64,000 nt of DNA from an uncultured Tenacibaculum sp. Lineage in GTDB: Bacteria; Bacteroidota; Bacteroidia; Flavobacteriales; Flavobacteriaceae. Position 1 is the first letter of the stretch; every line of letters begins with the position of its first letter. Made by a program: the position numbers and the translations under genes. The notes under the pieces were generated by a model that was not told the origin of the DNA, ran no database searches, and saw nothing but the letters and a program-made list of their open reading frames with translations. Shown here piece by piece: positions 42,912 through 52,118 of the stretch. Where the stretch lies: assembly GCF_947504135.1 (NCBI RefSeq), contig NZ_CANNGG010000002.1:372001-436000 (forward strand). The letters run 5' to 3'.

Positions 42912-45359
42912 TTATATAAATCCTCTACCTCCTTGGGTTTCGTTATTATCACGTTGTTTTCTAGCGCGGGCTTTATTTTTTCCTCCACCAAACCTGTAGT
43001 TAAATCCGATATAAGCAGTTCTGCTTTCCCATTTAAAGCGTCCGTTTTGAACAAAAGGTCTTTCAGAGTTAAACTTAAATCTCATGTCATTAAAAATGTC
43101 ATTAACTCTAAGGTTAATATTTCCTTTTCCTTTAAGAATACTATAATTAGCACCAATATTTACCATTTTCATAGGGTCAACATTCCATTGAATGTCTTCT
43201 CTCGGACCTCTGTACATTGCAAACAATTGTAAACGTAATTTTTTAGATACTGTAAAACTATTACTTATACGTGCATTAAAAATGTCTGTTTTAACTTCAA
43301 TAGTTGGTGAGTTCGGGTCGCTTAAATCAGTAGTTCCAAATTGCTTTTGAGAATAATAATCCATACTAGCATTTGCTCTCCACCATTTCGCAATCTTATA
43401 ACTAGCAGAAAATTCTAAACCGTAAGCATCTGTGTCATCAAAATTAGCAAAAGTTAATATTTGCCTGGTGTTTGTTTCATCTAAAGAATCCATATAGGTG
43501 GCTCTGTTAATTACGTCTGTAATATTTCTGTAAAAGCTACCTAATGTTATTGAGCCTCCTTTTATTTTACGAGTATAGTTAAATTCAACCGAGTTTGTAA
43601 ATTGAGGTACTAGATCAGGGTTACCAACCGAGGTAATTAAAGGAGTACTCCATTCTCTAATAGGGTTAACTTGTTGTATTCCTGGTCTATCAACTCTTTT
43701 ACTATAGCTTAACTGAAATTGATCTGCATCATTAGGATTGTAAGTAAAAAAAGCTGAAGGATATACACTGAAAATATCATCGGTAACTTTATCATTTTTT
43801 ACATCACCATTTACGTCTAGTCCTGTAAAATTCCCTTCAATTTCATATTGCTCAAAACGAGCACCTAATTGCATAGCTAATTTACCAAACTTGTGTCCAT
43901 AATTTATATAAGCAGAATAAATATCTCTGTCATAAGTAAAATAAGAGTCTCCTACGTCTCTATATGTTTTATTACCATTAATATCTTCTAATACGATTTG
44001 TTGGTTTGTAAGGTTAATGTTGTCTGTACTGTTTACTCGATACTCTAAACCTAATTCAAGTTTACCGTTTTTAGAGATAGGGTTTGTATAATCTAAATTT
44101 ACTAATGTACTTTTTCTATCATTATTAATATCATTGAAGTAATCAGGTTGAGTACCTTCTAAGAAATAGTTATTTAAATAGTTTGGTGCATCGTTTATAG
44201 AATAGTTAGCTTCAAACTCGATAGAGTGACCTTCTTTTTCAAAATCATGTTTATAATTTACATTGTAAGCTTGATTGTGACTTTCATTGTTTTGAGTGTT
44301 AGGTGAATGCTCAATTAAATCACCGTTATTATCTGTAATTATAGCGCGTCCACTTGCATCACTAGTAAACCAATTTTGAGTTGTGTATAATGATAAAGTG
44401 TTTTTATCATCTAAATAAATATCGGCTCCAATTTTAAACAAGTGAGATTCATTGTCGTTTGTAAAAATAAAGTCTTGATAATTTTCTCCAGGTCTACTAA
44501 TGTATCCAAAATTGTAATTATCACCACCTCTAAAACCATAGTTACCAAAAAAGTTCACTTTTCCTGTTTTATAATTCATGTTTGTAGAAGCATTGTAACG
44601 AACATAATGACCAGCTTCAACTCCAGTATTTATAGAACCATTAAAGCCTATATTGGCATTTTTATTAAGAATGATATTAATAATACCACTCATTCCTTCA
44701 GGGTTGTATTTAGCAGAAGGATTGGTAATTAACTCAACACTTTTAATAGATGATGAAGGTATTTGTTTTAATAACTCAGAAGCAGGAATGTTGGTAGGTT
44801 TACCATCAACTAATACACGTACATTTTCGTTACCACGCAAACTAATGTTACCTGATTGGCTATCAACACTTACAGATTGTACGTTATTTAATAAATCAGA
44901 AGCAGTAGCTCCTGCTGAGGTCAAATCTTTACCAACATTAATTACTTTTCTATCTACTTTTTGAGTTACTGAAGAAGTTTCTGCTCTAATTTCTACTTCA
45001 TCTAAAGTAGTGCTATCTTCCTCTAGAGGAATAGTGCCCAAATTAACATTGCTTGATTTACGACTTACAGAAATAGACTTAGAGAAGGTTTTATATCCTA
45101 TAAATTGGACTTCAACAATGCTGTTACCTTCAGGGATGTTTTTTATAGAAAATAAGCCATTATCATCAGTAATTCCACCAGTAATAATTTTTTTGGCAGC
45201 ATCTTTGATTATAATATTTACATAGGGAAGGGGTTGTTTGGTTGTTTGATCGACTACTTTACCAGTAATAACTCCTGGTTTTGGTAGGCTACTTTTAGGC
45301 ATTTGTGCATAAATACTTGTAGTAAATACAGCTAAAAGTATTAGTAATATGTTTTTCAT
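42912..45359 (-). CDS. TonB-dependent receptor/outer-membrane beta-barrel protein
   Basis: 815 residues. Signal peptide 1-18, CarboxypepD_reg-like domain about 32-112 (ITGKVVDQTTKQPLPYVNIII), TonB plug about 125-230 with GNISLRGNENVRVLVDGKPTN, then a large outer-membrane beta-barrel (OMP_b-brl_3 type) with repeated long strands. The C-terminus has a short basic, Gly-rich tail (GGGKNKARARKQRDNNE) beyond the last strand, seen in this subgroup. Substrate unknown. It stands alone without a SusD-like partner, so it is not a classical polysaccharide utilisation pair. Confidence 0.9.
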   Translation of the reverse strand: MKNILLILLAVFTTSIYAQMPKSSLPKPGVITGKVVDQTTKQPLPYVNIIIKDAAKKIITGGITDDNGLFSIKNIPEGNSIVEVQFIGYKTFSKSISVSRKSSNVNLGTIPLEEDSTTLDEVEIRAETSSVTQKVDRKVINVGKDLTSAGATASDLLNNVQSVSVDSQSGNISLRGNENVRVLVDGKPTNIPASELLKQIPSSSIKSVELITNPSAKYNPEGMSGIINIILNKNANIGFNGSINTGVEAGHYVRYNASTNMNYKTGKVNFFGNYGFRGGDNYNFGYISRPGENYQDFIFTNDNESHLFKIGADIYLDDKNTLSLYTTQNWFTSDASGRAIITDNNGDLIEHSPNTQNNESHNQAYNVNYKHDFEKEGHSIEFEANYSINDAPNYLNNYFLEGTQPDYFNDINNDRKSTLVNLDYTNPISKNGKLELGLEYRVNSTDNINLTNQQIVLEDINGNKTYRDVGDSYFTYDRDIYSAYINYGHKFGKLAMQLGARFEQYEIEGNFTGLDVNGDVKNDKVTDDIFSVYPSAFFTYNPNDADQFQLSYSKRVDRPGIQQVNPIREWSTPLITSVGNPDLVPQFTNSVEFNYTRKIKGGSITLGSFYRNITDVINRATYMDSLDETNTRQILTFANFDDTDAYGLEFSASYKIAKWWRANASMDYYSQKQFGTTDLSDPNSPTIEVKTDIFNARISNSFTVSKKLRLQLFAMYRGPREDIQWNVDPMKMVNIGANYSILKGKGNINLRVNDIFNDMRFKFNSERPFVQNGRFKWESRTAYIGFNYRFGGGKNKARARKQRDNNETQGGRGFI

Positions 45360-45454
45360 TTTTGTTGTTTTGAATTGTTTAGATGCTTAATAGACTCTTT
45401 ATTACCTAACTTTGTTACTTAACTTAAGAGAGTTTAACGTATTATTAACAGAAA

Positions 45455-45817
45455 ATGAAAAAACGAACTTTGGTACTAGGAGCCTCTTTAAAATCCTCTA
45501 GATATTCGAATATAGCTATTAAAAGGCTAAGAGATAATGGAATAGAAACTGTAGCAATTGGTTTACAAAAAGGAACTGTAGCTGATGTTATTATTGAAAC
45601 AGAGAATATTTTTTTTGAAGATGTTGACACTGTAACTTTATACTTGAACCCAGAACGTCAGAAATCATATTATGAGTATATAGTTCACCTACAACCTCGT
45701 AGAGTGATTTTTAACCCAGGAACTGAAAATATTGAGTTTATGGAGTTGTTAAAAGAAAATGGTATTGAGAGTGAAATAGCATGTACTTTGGTACTTCTAT
45801 CAACAAAGCAGTATTAA
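45455..45817 (+). CDS. CoA-binding Rossmann-fold protein (YccU-like)
   Basis: 120 residues, a single CoA-binding domain like that of succinyl-CoA synthetase alpha: TLVLGASLKSSRYSNIAIKRLRDNGIETVAIGLQKG at the N-terminus and PRRVIFNPGTENIEFMELLKENGIE near the end. Exact role unknown. Starts 95 nt from the divergent receptor gene and ends with a 4-nt overlap with the converging rnz gene. Confidence 0.88.
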   Translation: MKKRTLVLGASLKSSRYSNIAIKRLRDNGIETVAIGLQKGTVADVIIETENIFFEDVDTVTLYLNPERQKSYYEYIVHLQPRRVIFNPGTENIEFMELLKENGIESEIACTLVLLSTKQY

Positions 45818-46755
45818 TTTAAAATTTCAACAGGAAAAGAATTAGTACTATATCGTTTCCCTGCTTCCGCTAATTCAGTATTCTTAAAAACTGTTTGAGC
45901 CTCAGTTTTAAAATCGTTAATGTTTTTATACCTGTTAGAATAATGCCCAATAATTAATTTGTTTGCATTTGCTTGGTTAGCAATAGAGGCAGCTTGTTCC
46001 GCAGTTGAGTGCTTAGTTTTATCACATAAATCCTCTCTATCTTTTAAAAATGTAGCTTCATGGTATAGCAAGTCTACATCTTTAATGATAGGAACAATGT
46101 CTGGTTTATAGGCTGTATCACTACAAAAAGCAAAACTTAAAGGTTTAGGTGGATCAATTGTGAGTTCTTCATTAGGAATTACTTCTCCTGTAGAGAGTAT
46201 AAAGTCTTTACCAGCTTTAATGTTATGAAAGTCACAAGTTTCTATTTCATCATATTGTTGAATATTCTCAATGTGTAACTTTCTAAGTTTAGGTTTTTCT
46301 GTAAATAAGAAACCGTTAGTGTAGACTCTATGATTTAAAGGAATGGTTCTTACAGAAACCTTATCATCTTCAAAAATAAGCTCACTTTCTTTAGATTCTA
46401 ATTCATGAAAAATAATAGGATATTTAGTCCATGATTTTGAAACTTTTAACTGAAGTGTTGTAGCCTCTTTAATTCCTTTGGGTCCATAAATATGTAATTC
46501 TTTTTCTCTGTTTAGAATCCCAAAAGTAGCAATGAGTCCAACTAAACCAAAAAAGTGATCACCATGCAAATGAGAAATAAAAATATGATTGATTTTTGAA
46601 AAACCAACCTTGTATTTTCGCATTTGACGTTGCGTACCCTCTCCGCAATCAATTAAAAAATGACGATTGTTAATTTCTAAATATTGGGAAGTAGGATAGG
46701 CGTTAACTCTTGGGGTAGCAGAATGACAACCTAAAACAGTTAAGTGTAAGCTCAT
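45814..46755 (-). CDS. rnz: Ribonuclease Z
   Basis: Endonuclease that trims the 3' end of tRNA precursors. 313 residues of the metallo-beta-lactamase fold. The zinc site is SHLHGDHFFG with H62, H64, D66, H67; further ligand motifs are FCSDTAYKPD and HSTAEQAA, and IIGHYSNRY holds the last histidine. Length is in the normal range. The start follows the stop of the sorting-domain gene with no gap, and it ends the pyrR-pyrB run. Confidence 0.95.
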   Translation of the reverse strand: MSLHLTVLGCHSATPRVNAYPTSQYLEINNRHFLIDCGEGTQRQMRKYKVGFSKINHIFISHLHGDHFFGLVGLIATFGILNREKELHIYGPKGIKEATTLQLKVSKSWTKYPIIFHELESKESELIFEDDKVSVRTIPLNHRVYTNGFLFTEKPKLRKLHIENIQQYDEIETCDFHNIKAGKDFILSTGEVIPNEELTIDPPKPLSFAFCSDTAYKPDIVPIIKDVDLLYHEATFLKDREDLCDKTKHSTAEQAASIANQANANKLIIGHYSNRYKNINDFKTEAQTVFKNTELAEAGKRYSTNSFPVEILN

Positions 46756-47076
46756 TTATTTAATTACAAAGCGTTTTGAAATTATTTCTTTATTGCTTTG
46801 TATTGCATAAATGTACATTCCAGATTTTAAGTCATTACGTTGAAACGGAAAAGAATTACGTCCTTTTACAGCTTTTAATTCTTTATTATAAACTGTTTTA
46901 CCTAACACGTTTCTAACAGTTAAAATTACTGTTTGACTATGTTTCGCGTTAAAGTAAATGGTAGTGTTATTTGTAAAAGGGTTAGGGGATGCCACCAACT
47001 TCTCGATTGATTTTTCTTGGGAAAAACCAACGGAAATAGCTAAGAAAAAAGTTATAAAAAGTATTTTTTTTACCAT
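46756..47076 (-). CDS. Minimal T9SS type A sorting-domain protein
   Basis: 106 residues consisting almost only of a signal peptide (1-19, MVKKILFITFFLAISVGFSQ) and a type IX secretion C-terminal domain: VASPNPFTNNTTIYFNAKHSQTVILTVRN, LGKTVYNKELKAVKGRNSF, and the terminal LKSGMYIYAIQSNKEIISKRFVIK. There is no passenger domain. Sorting domains normally send large exoproteins through T9SS. It sits between a 110-residue gene and rnz in the pyr run, abutting rnz directly. Confidence 0.88.
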   Translation of the reverse strand: MVKKILFITFFLAISVGFSQEKSIEKLVASPNPFTNNTTIYFNAKHSQTVILTVRNVLGKTVYNKELKAVKGRNSFPFQRNDLKSGMYIYAIQSNKEIISKRFVIK

Positions 47077-47119
47077 AAATTATCATTTAGGGGATGGATA
47101 ATTATTTAAAAATATAAGG

Positions 47120-47452
47120 TTAAAAACCTAAATCACGTTGAATTTCTTCCATTTCAATCACATCTTCTGCCTCTACCAAAGTAGGAACGATGTTAAAAGT
47201 TTCAGGAAAATTATCAATAGTAACATCTTTAGACACAACTACAAAAGATGTGCCATTGTTTTGATGTTGTTCCGCGTATTTCAAAAATAGCAAAATATTT
47301 TTGTTAGAGGCATTAAATTGCTCTGAAATTACAAGAATCAGGTTTTTTCCTGTAAGAGTAACATATTCTTTTTCAAAACTTTCTAAGAAATCTGAAAAGG
47401 AATTTTCATCAGAAGTTATTAATGTGTAATCTGTTTTTTGCTCTGCTTTCAT
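47120..47452 (-). CDS. Hypothetical STAS-like protein
   Basis: 110 residues, no signal peptide. Alternating strands and helices (KNLILVISEQF, then NKNILLFLKYAEQHQNNGTSFVVVSKD) resemble a STAS fold; the C-terminus is acidic (VEAEDVIEMEEIQRDLGF). In Flavobacteriia this small protein is conserved next to rnz and is sometimes misnamed ribonuclease Z, but it has no metal-site histidines. Function unknown. It starts 2 nt after pyrB. Confidence 0.7.
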   Translation of the reverse strand: MKAEQKTDYTLITSDENSFSDFLESFEKEYVTLTGKNLILVISEQFNASNKNILLFLKYAEQHQNNGTSFVVVSKDVTIDNFPETFNIVPTLVEAEDVIEMEEIQRDLGF

Positions 47453-47454
47453 GT

Positions 47455-48387
47455 TTACCTTTTTATTTGTTGTGCTAACAAATAAATAACTGCCATACGA
47501 ACAGCAACTCCATTTTCTACTTGGTTTAGAATAATTGATTGATCACTGTCGGCAACATCACTTGTTAGTTCTACACCTCTGTTAATAGGTCCTGGGTGCA
47601 TTATGACAATTTTTTTGCCAAGATTGTCTAAAATTTCTTTGTTGATACCAAAAAGCTGTGTGTACTCTCTTGTTGATGGGAAATATTTAATATCCATACG
47701 TTCATGTTGTACACGTAATACATTAGCAACATCACACCACTCTAAAGCTTTTTTAAGGTTGGTTTCTACTTCAACTCCTAAACTTGAAATGTATCTAGGA
47801 ATTAACGTACTAGGTCCGCAAACTTTTACTTTAGCTCCTTGTAATTGTAGTGCAAAAATATTTGATAAAGCTACACGTGAGTGTAAAACATCACCTACAA
47901 TTACAATTTTCTTTCCTTTTAAGTCGCTATTTAAAGCTTCACGCATTGAAAAACTATCTAACAAGGCTTGTGTTGGGTGTTCGTGTGTACCATCACCAGC
48001 ATTAATAATTTTAGCATCTACATGGTTTGATAAGAAAATTCCTGCCCCTACATTTGAATGGCGCATCACAACAATATCAACTTTCATCGACAAAATATTG
48101 TTAACAGTATCAATTAAAGTTTCTCCTTTTTTTACTGAAGATTGCCCAGCAGAAAAATTAATAACATCAGCAGATAAACGTTTTTCAGCTAATTCAAAAG
48201 AAAGCTTTGTACGTGTGCTATTTTCAAAAAATAAATTAGCAATTGTAATATCACGTAACGAAGGAACCTTTTTTATAGGTCGGTTAATGACTTCTTTAAA
48301 ATGAGCGGCAGTTTCAAAAATAAGCTCAAGGTCATTTTTGTTAAGGTATTTAATTCCTAATAAATGTTCAACACTTAACTGCTTCAT
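47455..48387 (-). CDS. pyrB: Aspartate carbamoyltransferase catalytic subunit
   Basis: Joins carbamoyl phosphate and aspartate in pyrimidine synthesis. 310 residues, normal length. The carbamoyl-phosphate loop is FFENSTRTK (53-61); DGTHEHPTQALLD and the aspartate-site HPGPINRGVE are present. No pyrI regulatory subunit follows. It lies 24 nt downstream of pyrR, so expression is probably controlled together. Confidence 0.97.
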   Translation of the reverse strand: MKQLSVEHLLGIKYLNKNDLELIFETAAHFKEVINRPIKKVPSLRDITIANLFFENSTRTKLSFELAEKRLSADVINFSAGQSSVKKGETLIDTVNNILSMKVDIVVMRHSNVGAGIFLSNHVDAKIINAGDGTHEHPTQALLDSFSMREALNSDLKGKKIVIVGDVLHSRVALSNIFALQLQGAKVKVCGPSTLIPRYISSLGVEVETNLKKALEWCDVANVLRVQHERMDIKYFPSTREYTQLFGINKEILDNLGKKIVIMHPGPINRGVELTSDVADSDQSIILNQVENGVAVRMAVIYLLAQQIKR

Positions 48388-48411
48388 CTTAGTTTGTTTT
48401 TTTAATCATAA

Positions 48412-48966
48412 CTAATCAAGCTTTGAGGGCTTGGGTTCAAGGTAAATTGTATCTTCTTTGTGAGTTTCTTGCCAACAAACAACTACTTTTTCTTCGTTGA
48501 TGGCATCTACTTGTCTTCCACGGTAATTAGGTTGAATTGGTAAATGACGACTAAAACGGCGATCAATTAATACCAATAATTCGATGTTGTCAGGTCTTCC
48601 GTACGATTGTAATGCCGTTAAAGCACTTCGTACGCTTCTTCCTGAGTATAAAACATCATCAATAATTACCACTTTTTTGTCTTCAATTAAAAAGTCTATT
48701 TGAGTTGAAGTGGCTTCTAATGGTTCTTGTCTTCTGCGAAAATCATCACGATAAAAAGTAATATCTAACAAGCCTAATTTTAGGTCTTTAATTTGATACT
48801 CTTCTCTTAATAATTTAGCCAATCGATTAGCTAAATAAGAGCCTCTAGGTTGTAATCCTATTAAAACGGTATTAGAAAAATCGTTGTGATTCTCGATTAA
48901 CTGACACGCTAATCGATGCAGAATGATTTCAATTTCTTTCGAAGTAAGTAGTGTTTTTCTGCTCAT
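48412..48966 (-). CDS. pyrR: PyrR, pyrimidine operon regulator / uracil phosphoribosyltransferase
   Basis: 184 residues with the PRPP-binding loop VVIIDDVLYSGRSVRSAL (about 93-110) of type I phosphoribosyltransferases and the PyrR N-terminus RKTLLTSKEIEIILHRLACQLIE. In Firmicutes it regulates pyr mRNA by attenuation; in Bacteroidota it may work as an enzyme or regulator. No obvious attenuator is seen in front of pyrB, where the gap is 24 nt. Confidence 0.95.
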   Translation of the reverse strand: MSRKTLLTSKEIEIILHRLACQLIENHNDFSNTVLIGLQPRGSYLANRLAKLLREEYQIKDLKLGLLDITFYRDDFRRRQEPLEATSTQIDFLIEDKKVVIIDDVLYSGRSVRSALTALQSYGRPDNIELLVLIDRRFSRHLPIQPNYRGRQVDAINEEKVVVCWQETHKEDTIYLEPKPSKLD

Positions 48967-49076
48967 TTGTTGCTACCAAATTGGTTTGATAGTTCAACAT
49001 TCAAAATTAAGGCAAAAATTTACGCTGACAAAATTAAACTTAATGAAACCTAAAACTAGGTCTATAAAATAATCTT

Positions 49077-49084
49077 TACATTTG
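49077..49084 (+). promoter_or_regulatory. -7 element of the SulP gene
   Basis: TACATTTG, a perfect TAnnTTTG, 29 nt before the ATG. Confidence 0.55.
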
Positions 49085-49113
49085 CGCACTTTTACAAAAG
49101 ACTCTTAGAAATT

Positions 49114-51006
49114 ATGATGAAATATATTAAAAGTAAGAAGATTAATATAAAAGACGATTCGTTAGCAGGTATTACGGTATCGTTAGCAATGATACCAGAG
49201 GTAGTAGCTTTTGCTTTCGTAGCTCAAATTAGTCCTATTGTAGCTTTGTTTGGAGCTTTCGTGGTAGGAATTGTTTCCGCAATTTTTGGAGGAAGACCTG
49301 GTTTAATTTCAGGAGCAGCTGGGGCTGTGGCTGTAATTTTTGTAAACATGATACAAGAAGGACATGCAAAAGGACTGCTGTTTGATACTCCTGTAGAAAA
49401 TATGGGATACTTTTATTTGCTAGCAGCTGTAGTTTTAATGGGGTTTATCCAAGTGCTAGCAGGACTATTTAAACTTGGAAAATTAGTTAGGCTAATTCCA
49501 CATCCAGTAATGATGGGATTCGTAAATGGTTTAGCTATAGTTATTTTTATAGCTCAACTAGGAATGTTCAAAGAAAATAAGAAGGACATTTTTGGTCAAA
49601 ATATGCGTAAAACTGAATCGAAAGAGTTGGTGTATAAAGTTGCAAATAATGAGGTACAAGATCTAGTATCAAGTGCTGCATTGTTTTCAATTAAAGGAAA
49701 TTCAATTATAAATAATCAAACAAACCAAGAAGTTTTTGTAAAATCAGAAACACAAGTTTTTGACGCTAAAACAAAAAAGGTTGTTTTTAATATAGAAAAT
49801 GACGGATTTTATTCAGTAAAAGATAGTGGGGTAGTAAAATCTACTTTACAAGGAACAAAGCTATATACTATGGTTGGGTTAGTGTTGTTAACGATGCTAA
49901 TTATATGGTTGCTTCCAAAATTAACAACAAAAGTACCAGCAGCGTTAACAGCTATTTTAATTGTTACGTTTGTATCTATTTTCGGTGGATTAGAGTCTAT
50001 AAATGTTGGAGATTTTATTAGAGATGGAGGAGGAGCTGGTTTAAATGGTTTTGATGAAATTTCTAAGAAAATGAATTTAGCAGAACTTTGGAGTAATTTG
50101 CCATTTAATTTAGACACTTTAAAGTTTATTGCACCGTATGCCTTTTTAGCAGCTTCAGTTGGGTTGATTGAAACGTTAATGACGATGAATTTAGTGGATG
50201 AGTTAACAGATTCAAGAGGTGATGGGAATAAAGAATGTGTAGCACAAGGAGCTGGAAATATGTTAAGCGGATTATTTGGTGGAACAGGTGGTTGTGGTAT
50301 GATTGGTCAAACGGTAATTAATATTAATGCAGGTGGTAGAGGACGCTTATCAGGAGTTATGATGGCGGTTACTTTATTGATTTTTATTCTTTTTGCTGAT
50401 AAATATATTGAACAAGTACCTATTGCAGCTTTAGTAGGAGTAATGTTTATGATGGTAATTGACACATTTGCATGGTCGAGCTTCAGAATTATGAACAAGA
50501 TACCAAAATCGGATGCAATTGTATTAATTATAGTATCTGCGGTAACTGTAATTTTTGACTTGGCAATTGCTGTATTTGTTGGAGTTATTATTTCAGCATT
50601 AGTTTTTGCATGGGAAAATGCCAAGAAAATTAGAGCTAGAAAACGATTTAAAGAAGATGGAACTAAGATTTACGAAATTTGGGGTCCTTTATTTTTCGGA
50701 AGTATTACCGCTTTCAACGAAAAGTTTGATATTAAAAACGATCCAGCTAATGTGGAGATTGACTTTGTAGAATCTCGTATTTCTGATCATTCAGCTATTG
50801 AAGCCATTTTTATATTAGTTGAAAAATATCAAAAGGCAGAAAAAAAGGTAACCTTAAAACATTTAAGTGAAGATTGTAAGGTGTTGCTATATAAAGCAAG
50901 TCCGATTTTTGCTGATGTTATTGAAGAGGCGGTAGATGATCCTCGTTATCATTTAGCTGCGAATCCAGAAGATTTTCCAAAGCCTTTATCAGAATATAGT
51001 TTTTAA
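49114..51006 (+). CDS. SulP-family anion transporter with an extra hydrophilic insert
   Basis: Membrane transporter for sulfate, bicarbonate or related anions. 630 residues. N-terminal SulP core (SLAGITVSLAMIPEVVAFAFVAQISPIVALFGAF, PGLISGAAGAVAVIF), then a hydrophilic, strand-rich insertion at about residues 151-248 between two helices, the rest of the membrane domain with GGTGGCGMIGQTVININAGGRGRLSG, and a C-terminal STAS domain (about 520-630). Anion specificity cannot be assigned and no carbonic anhydrase gene is beside it. Two ATG codons are adjacent at the start. A terminator follows. Confidence 0.9.
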   Translation: MMKYIKSKKINIKDDSLAGITVSLAMIPEVVAFAFVAQISPIVALFGAFVVGIVSAIFGGRPGLISGAAGAVAVIFVNMIQEGHAKGLLFDTPVENMGYFYLLAAVVLMGFIQVLAGLFKLGKLVRLIPHPVMMGFVNGLAIVIFIAQLGMFKENKKDIFGQNMRKTESKELVYKVANNEVQDLVSSAALFSIKGNSIINNQTNQEVFVKSETQVFDAKTKKVVFNIENDGFYSVKDSGVVKSTLQGTKLYTMVGLVLLTMLIIWLLPKLTTKVPAALTAILIVTFVSIFGGLESINVGDFIRDGGGAGLNGFDEISKKMNLAELWSNLPFNLDTLKFIAPYAFLAASVGLIETLMTMNLVDELTDSRGDGNKECVAQGAGNMLSGLFGGTGGCGMIGQTVININAGGRGRLSGVMMAVTLLIFILFADKYIEQVPIAALVGVMFMMVIDTFAWSSFRIMNKIPKSDAIVLIIVSAVTVIFDLAIAVFVGVIISALVFAWENAKKIRARKRFKEDGTKIYEIWGPLFFGSITAFNEKFDIKNDPANVEIDFVESRISDHSAIEAIFILVEKYQKAEKKVTLKHLSEDCKVLLYKASPIFADVIEEAVDDPRYHLAANPEDFPKPLSEYSF

Positions 51007-51027
51007 ATCGCAGAGCGATTAAGTATA

Positions 51028-51056
51028 AAAAATCCCGCTACTAGCGGGATTTTTTA
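51028..51056. terminator. Bidirectional terminator
   Basis: AAAAATCCCGCTA / TAGCGGGATTTTT stem between SulP and oxyR genes. Confidence 0.88.
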
Positions 51057-51060
51057 TGTT

Positions 51061-52002
51061 TTATTTTTTCTGAAGTGGACTTATAATTTCCACATCACTA
51101 AAAGCAATAGCACCTCTAATAACGCTGTCAATTGTAGTTTTTAAAGCTTCTATCAATTGCATTTTTAATTGAGATTTGTGATAAATCAAGCTAACCTCAC
51201 GTGCAGGAGAAGGTGTTTCAAATTCTCTTAAATGAGTTTTGTCTCGCTCATTTAAGTCCAAAGTATTTAAGTAAGGAAGTAATGTCATTCCTAAACCATC
51301 TTTAGATAACTTTATTAATGTATCAAAACTTCCACTTTCTAACTGAAAGTGATGTGTTGAACTTCTTTTATTTGTTCTACAAAGATTAATTACACTATCT
51401 TTAAAACAATGTCCGTCTTCTAACAATAAAATATCATCAACCTCTAAATCATCAACTTTTAATTTCTTTTGTTTAAATAAACGATGCTCGCTAGGAACCA
51501 AGCCAACAAAAGGTTCATAATATAGAACACGCTCTTTTATAGCTTCATTTTCTAATGGAGTTGCAGCAATAGCAGCATCTATATAACCATCCATTAACTT
51601 TCTAACAATTTCTTCTGTAGTTAATTCTTCAATAACTAATTGAACCTTAGGATAGTTTTTGCTAAACGTTTTTAAAAACATAGGAAGTAATGTGGGCATA
51701 ATTGTAGGAATGATTCCTAATCTAAACTCACCACCAACATACCCTTTTTGTTGATGTACAATATCAATAATACGATTGCTTTCATCAACAATTACTTTGG
51801 CTTGTTCTACAATACGTTTACCAACTTCAGTTAATTCAATAGGTTTTTTAGAACGATTAAAAATTTTAGCATCTAATTCTTCTTCTAATTTCTGAATTTG
51901 CATACTTAACGTTGGTTGCGTGACAAAGCAATGTTCTGCAGCTATGGTGAAGTTTTTATATTCAGCAACGGCTAGTGTATATTTTAATTGTGTTATAGTC
52001 AT
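51061..52002 (-). CDS. oxyR: OxyR-type LysR regulator
   Basis: Hydrogen-peroxide-sensing transcription activator. 313 residues: winged helix-turn-helix at 1-60 (LAVAEYKNFTIAAEHCFVTQPTLSMQIQKLEEELDAKIF) and the sensor domain. The redox pair is C199 in LLEDGHCFKD and C208 in INLCRT, which by my count are at the same positions as in E. coli OxyR. Divergent from dps across 116 nt, the classic oxidative-stress pair. That intergenic segment holds a -7 element and an imperfect inverted repeat that could be the operator. Confidence 0.94.
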   Translation of the reverse strand: MTITQLKYTLAVAEYKNFTIAAEHCFVTQPTLSMQIQKLEEELDAKIFNRSKKPIELTEVGKRIVEQAKVIVDESNRIIDIVHQQKGYVGGEFRLGIIPTIMPTLLPMFLKTFSKNYPKVQLVIEELTTEEIVRKLMDGYIDAAIAATPLENEAIKERVLYYEPFVGLVPSEHRLFKQKKLKVDDLEVDDILLLEDGHCFKDSVINLCRTNKRSSTHHFQLESGSFDTLIKLSKDGLGMTLLPYLNTLDLNERDKTHLREFETPSPAREVSLIYHKSQLKMQLIEALKTTIDSVIRGAIAFSDVEIISPLQKK

Positions 52003-52074
52003 TTCAATAATAATTTCTGATAAAGATATTAAAACAATCGATTACCTTTATATCAAATTATTGAAAAATTACTT

Positions 52075-52082
52075 TAAATTTG
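52075..52082 (+). promoter_or_regulatory. -7 element of dps
   Basis: TAAATTTG, a perfect TAnnTTTG, 36 nt before the dps ATG. The usual -33 TTG at 19-21 nt is not obvious, consistent with an activator-dependent promoter. Confidence 0.5.
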
Positions 52083-52118
52083 TGATAGAAAAAGTAAAAA
52101 ACTAAAAATCAAAACGAT

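Noticed and set aside
42912..45359. Polysaccharide utilisation locus
   Set aside because: The receptor has no SusD-like neighbour and no glycoside hydrolase gene beside it, and its barrel is of the OMP_b-brl_3 type.
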